Below, in pieces: positions 63,722 through 64,000 of a stretch of 64,000 nt of DNA; position 1 is the stretch's first letter; each line of letters begins with the position of its first letter. A model generated the notes under the pieces. It was not told the origin of the DNA. It searched no databases and was given only the letters and a program-made list of their open reading frames with translations. Source of the DNA: Bacteroides intestinalis (GTDB taxonomy: Bacteria; Bacteroidota; Bacteroidia; Bacteroidales; Bacteroidaceae); contig NZ_CABJDN010000005.1 in assembly GCF_902364365.1 (NCBI RefSeq), forward strand, positions 372,001-436,000, given 5' to 3'. The position numbers and the translations under genes were made by a program.

Positions 63722-64000
63722 TTATTCCATTACAATCATGCTCCAGTATTTCAGTGAAGGAAGCGTAAAGGTTATCGCTCCGTCTTTCTGTTCAAAAGCT
63801 AATTCCTGCGAAGCTCCGGCATGTGCATCGGGAGTAGCTACCCACACTTTGCTCACTTTCCCCGCAACATTCAGCTTCAAGGGCACTTTAGTCACCAACC
63901 GGGGTTCGGGCATTGTCCCGTTCAGGTCTCTCCAACTTAAACTGTTTGTACTAAGGAAGTTCAGCAGATGAACCACCTGTTTGCCGTTCACCCTTCTGGC
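63722..64000 (-). CDS. Glycoside hydrolase family 66 (dextranase-like), C-terminal part
   Basis: Only the last about 92 residues are in the window; the gene continues past 64000. The tail NGKQVVHLLNFLSTNSLSWRDLNGTMPEP resembles the C-terminal beta domain of GH66 endo-dextranases, in which a HLLN(F/Y)...WRD pattern recurs. The catalytic domain is outside, so the family call rests on this tail and on the GH31/GH97 neighbours. In Bacteroides thetaiotaomicron a GH66 and a GH31 gene lie together in the dextran locus. Confidence 0.6.
   Translation of the reverse strand, partial: ARRVNGKQVVHLLNFLSTNSLSWRDLNGTMPEPRLVTKVPLKLNVAGKVSKVWVATPDAHAGASQELAFEQKDGAITFTLPSLKYWSMIVME

Overview
The window is chromosomal DNA from a Bacteroidales bacterium, most likely Bacteroides in the strict sense. 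The support is threefold: many Bacteroidota-type promoters (TAnnTTTG at -7, in the best cases with TTTG 19-20 bases upstream); gene orders typical of the group (rpmB-rpmG-DUF4295-ftsY-rimO, a moxR/DUF58/bat operon, pyrK-pyrD); and glycoside hydrolases with export signals at the right edge. Most of the window is housekeeping core.

Layout. 1-3.1 kb: the 3' part of an RND efflux pump, then a nested hairpin and an orphan HsdR-N nuclease-fold protein. 3.8-5.6 kb: AMP nucleosidase and holA. 5.65-6.9 kb: a long, very AT-rich stretch without a convincing gene, holding palindromes and four copies of an ACAATTGTAA box, leading into an XRE-type regulator. 7.4-13.0 kb: pyrK-pyrD, trmD, ligA, dapA. 13.3-13.5 kb: two tRNA-Arg(ACG) genes. 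13.5-20.7 kb (minus strand): a patatin with a barrel-like tail, htpG, clpC. 21.0-24.9 kb: gyrA and a secreted TPR protein. 25.1-26.6 kb: a universal stress protein and a small HTH protein. 26.8-35.4 kb: an eight-gene MoxR/VWA (Bat, aerotolerance-type) operon. 35.7-42.2 kb: an HU-transmembrane-LysM protein, an HU protein, rimO, ftsY, three small ribosome-linked genes, cinA/pncC, tsaD. 42.2-46.9 kb: a giant TamB-like protein. 46.9-53.0 kb: a glycosyltransferase, a 5'-truncated LpxH-like phosphatase, a sigma-54 two-component system and a K+/H+ antiporter. 53.0-53.5 kb: a structured repeat. 53.6-58.3 kb: an acyl-CoA ligase, a GH65 enzyme and a DUF169 protein, with two copies of a short RNA gene. 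58.5-64 kb: a gene fragment, GH97, GH31 and the tail of a probable GH66 dextranase, apparently the edge of an alpha-glucan (dextran-type) utilization locus.

How the genes fit together. GH66, GH31, GH97 and GH65 would together reduce a dextran-like alpha-glucan to glucose. The bat genes form one envelope complex with a MoxR chaperone. The TamB-like protein, glycosyltransferase and LpxH remnant belong to envelope biogenesis. The least ordinary signals are: the HU-TM-LysM protein, which could tie DNA to the cell wall; two identical 65-nt RNA genes, each with its own promoter and terminator; an approximately 85-bp promoter element shared by pyrK and the sigma-54 two-component operon; and the AT-rich operator-like array before the XRE regulator. 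I found no CRISPR array, prophage, integrase or intact insertion sequence.
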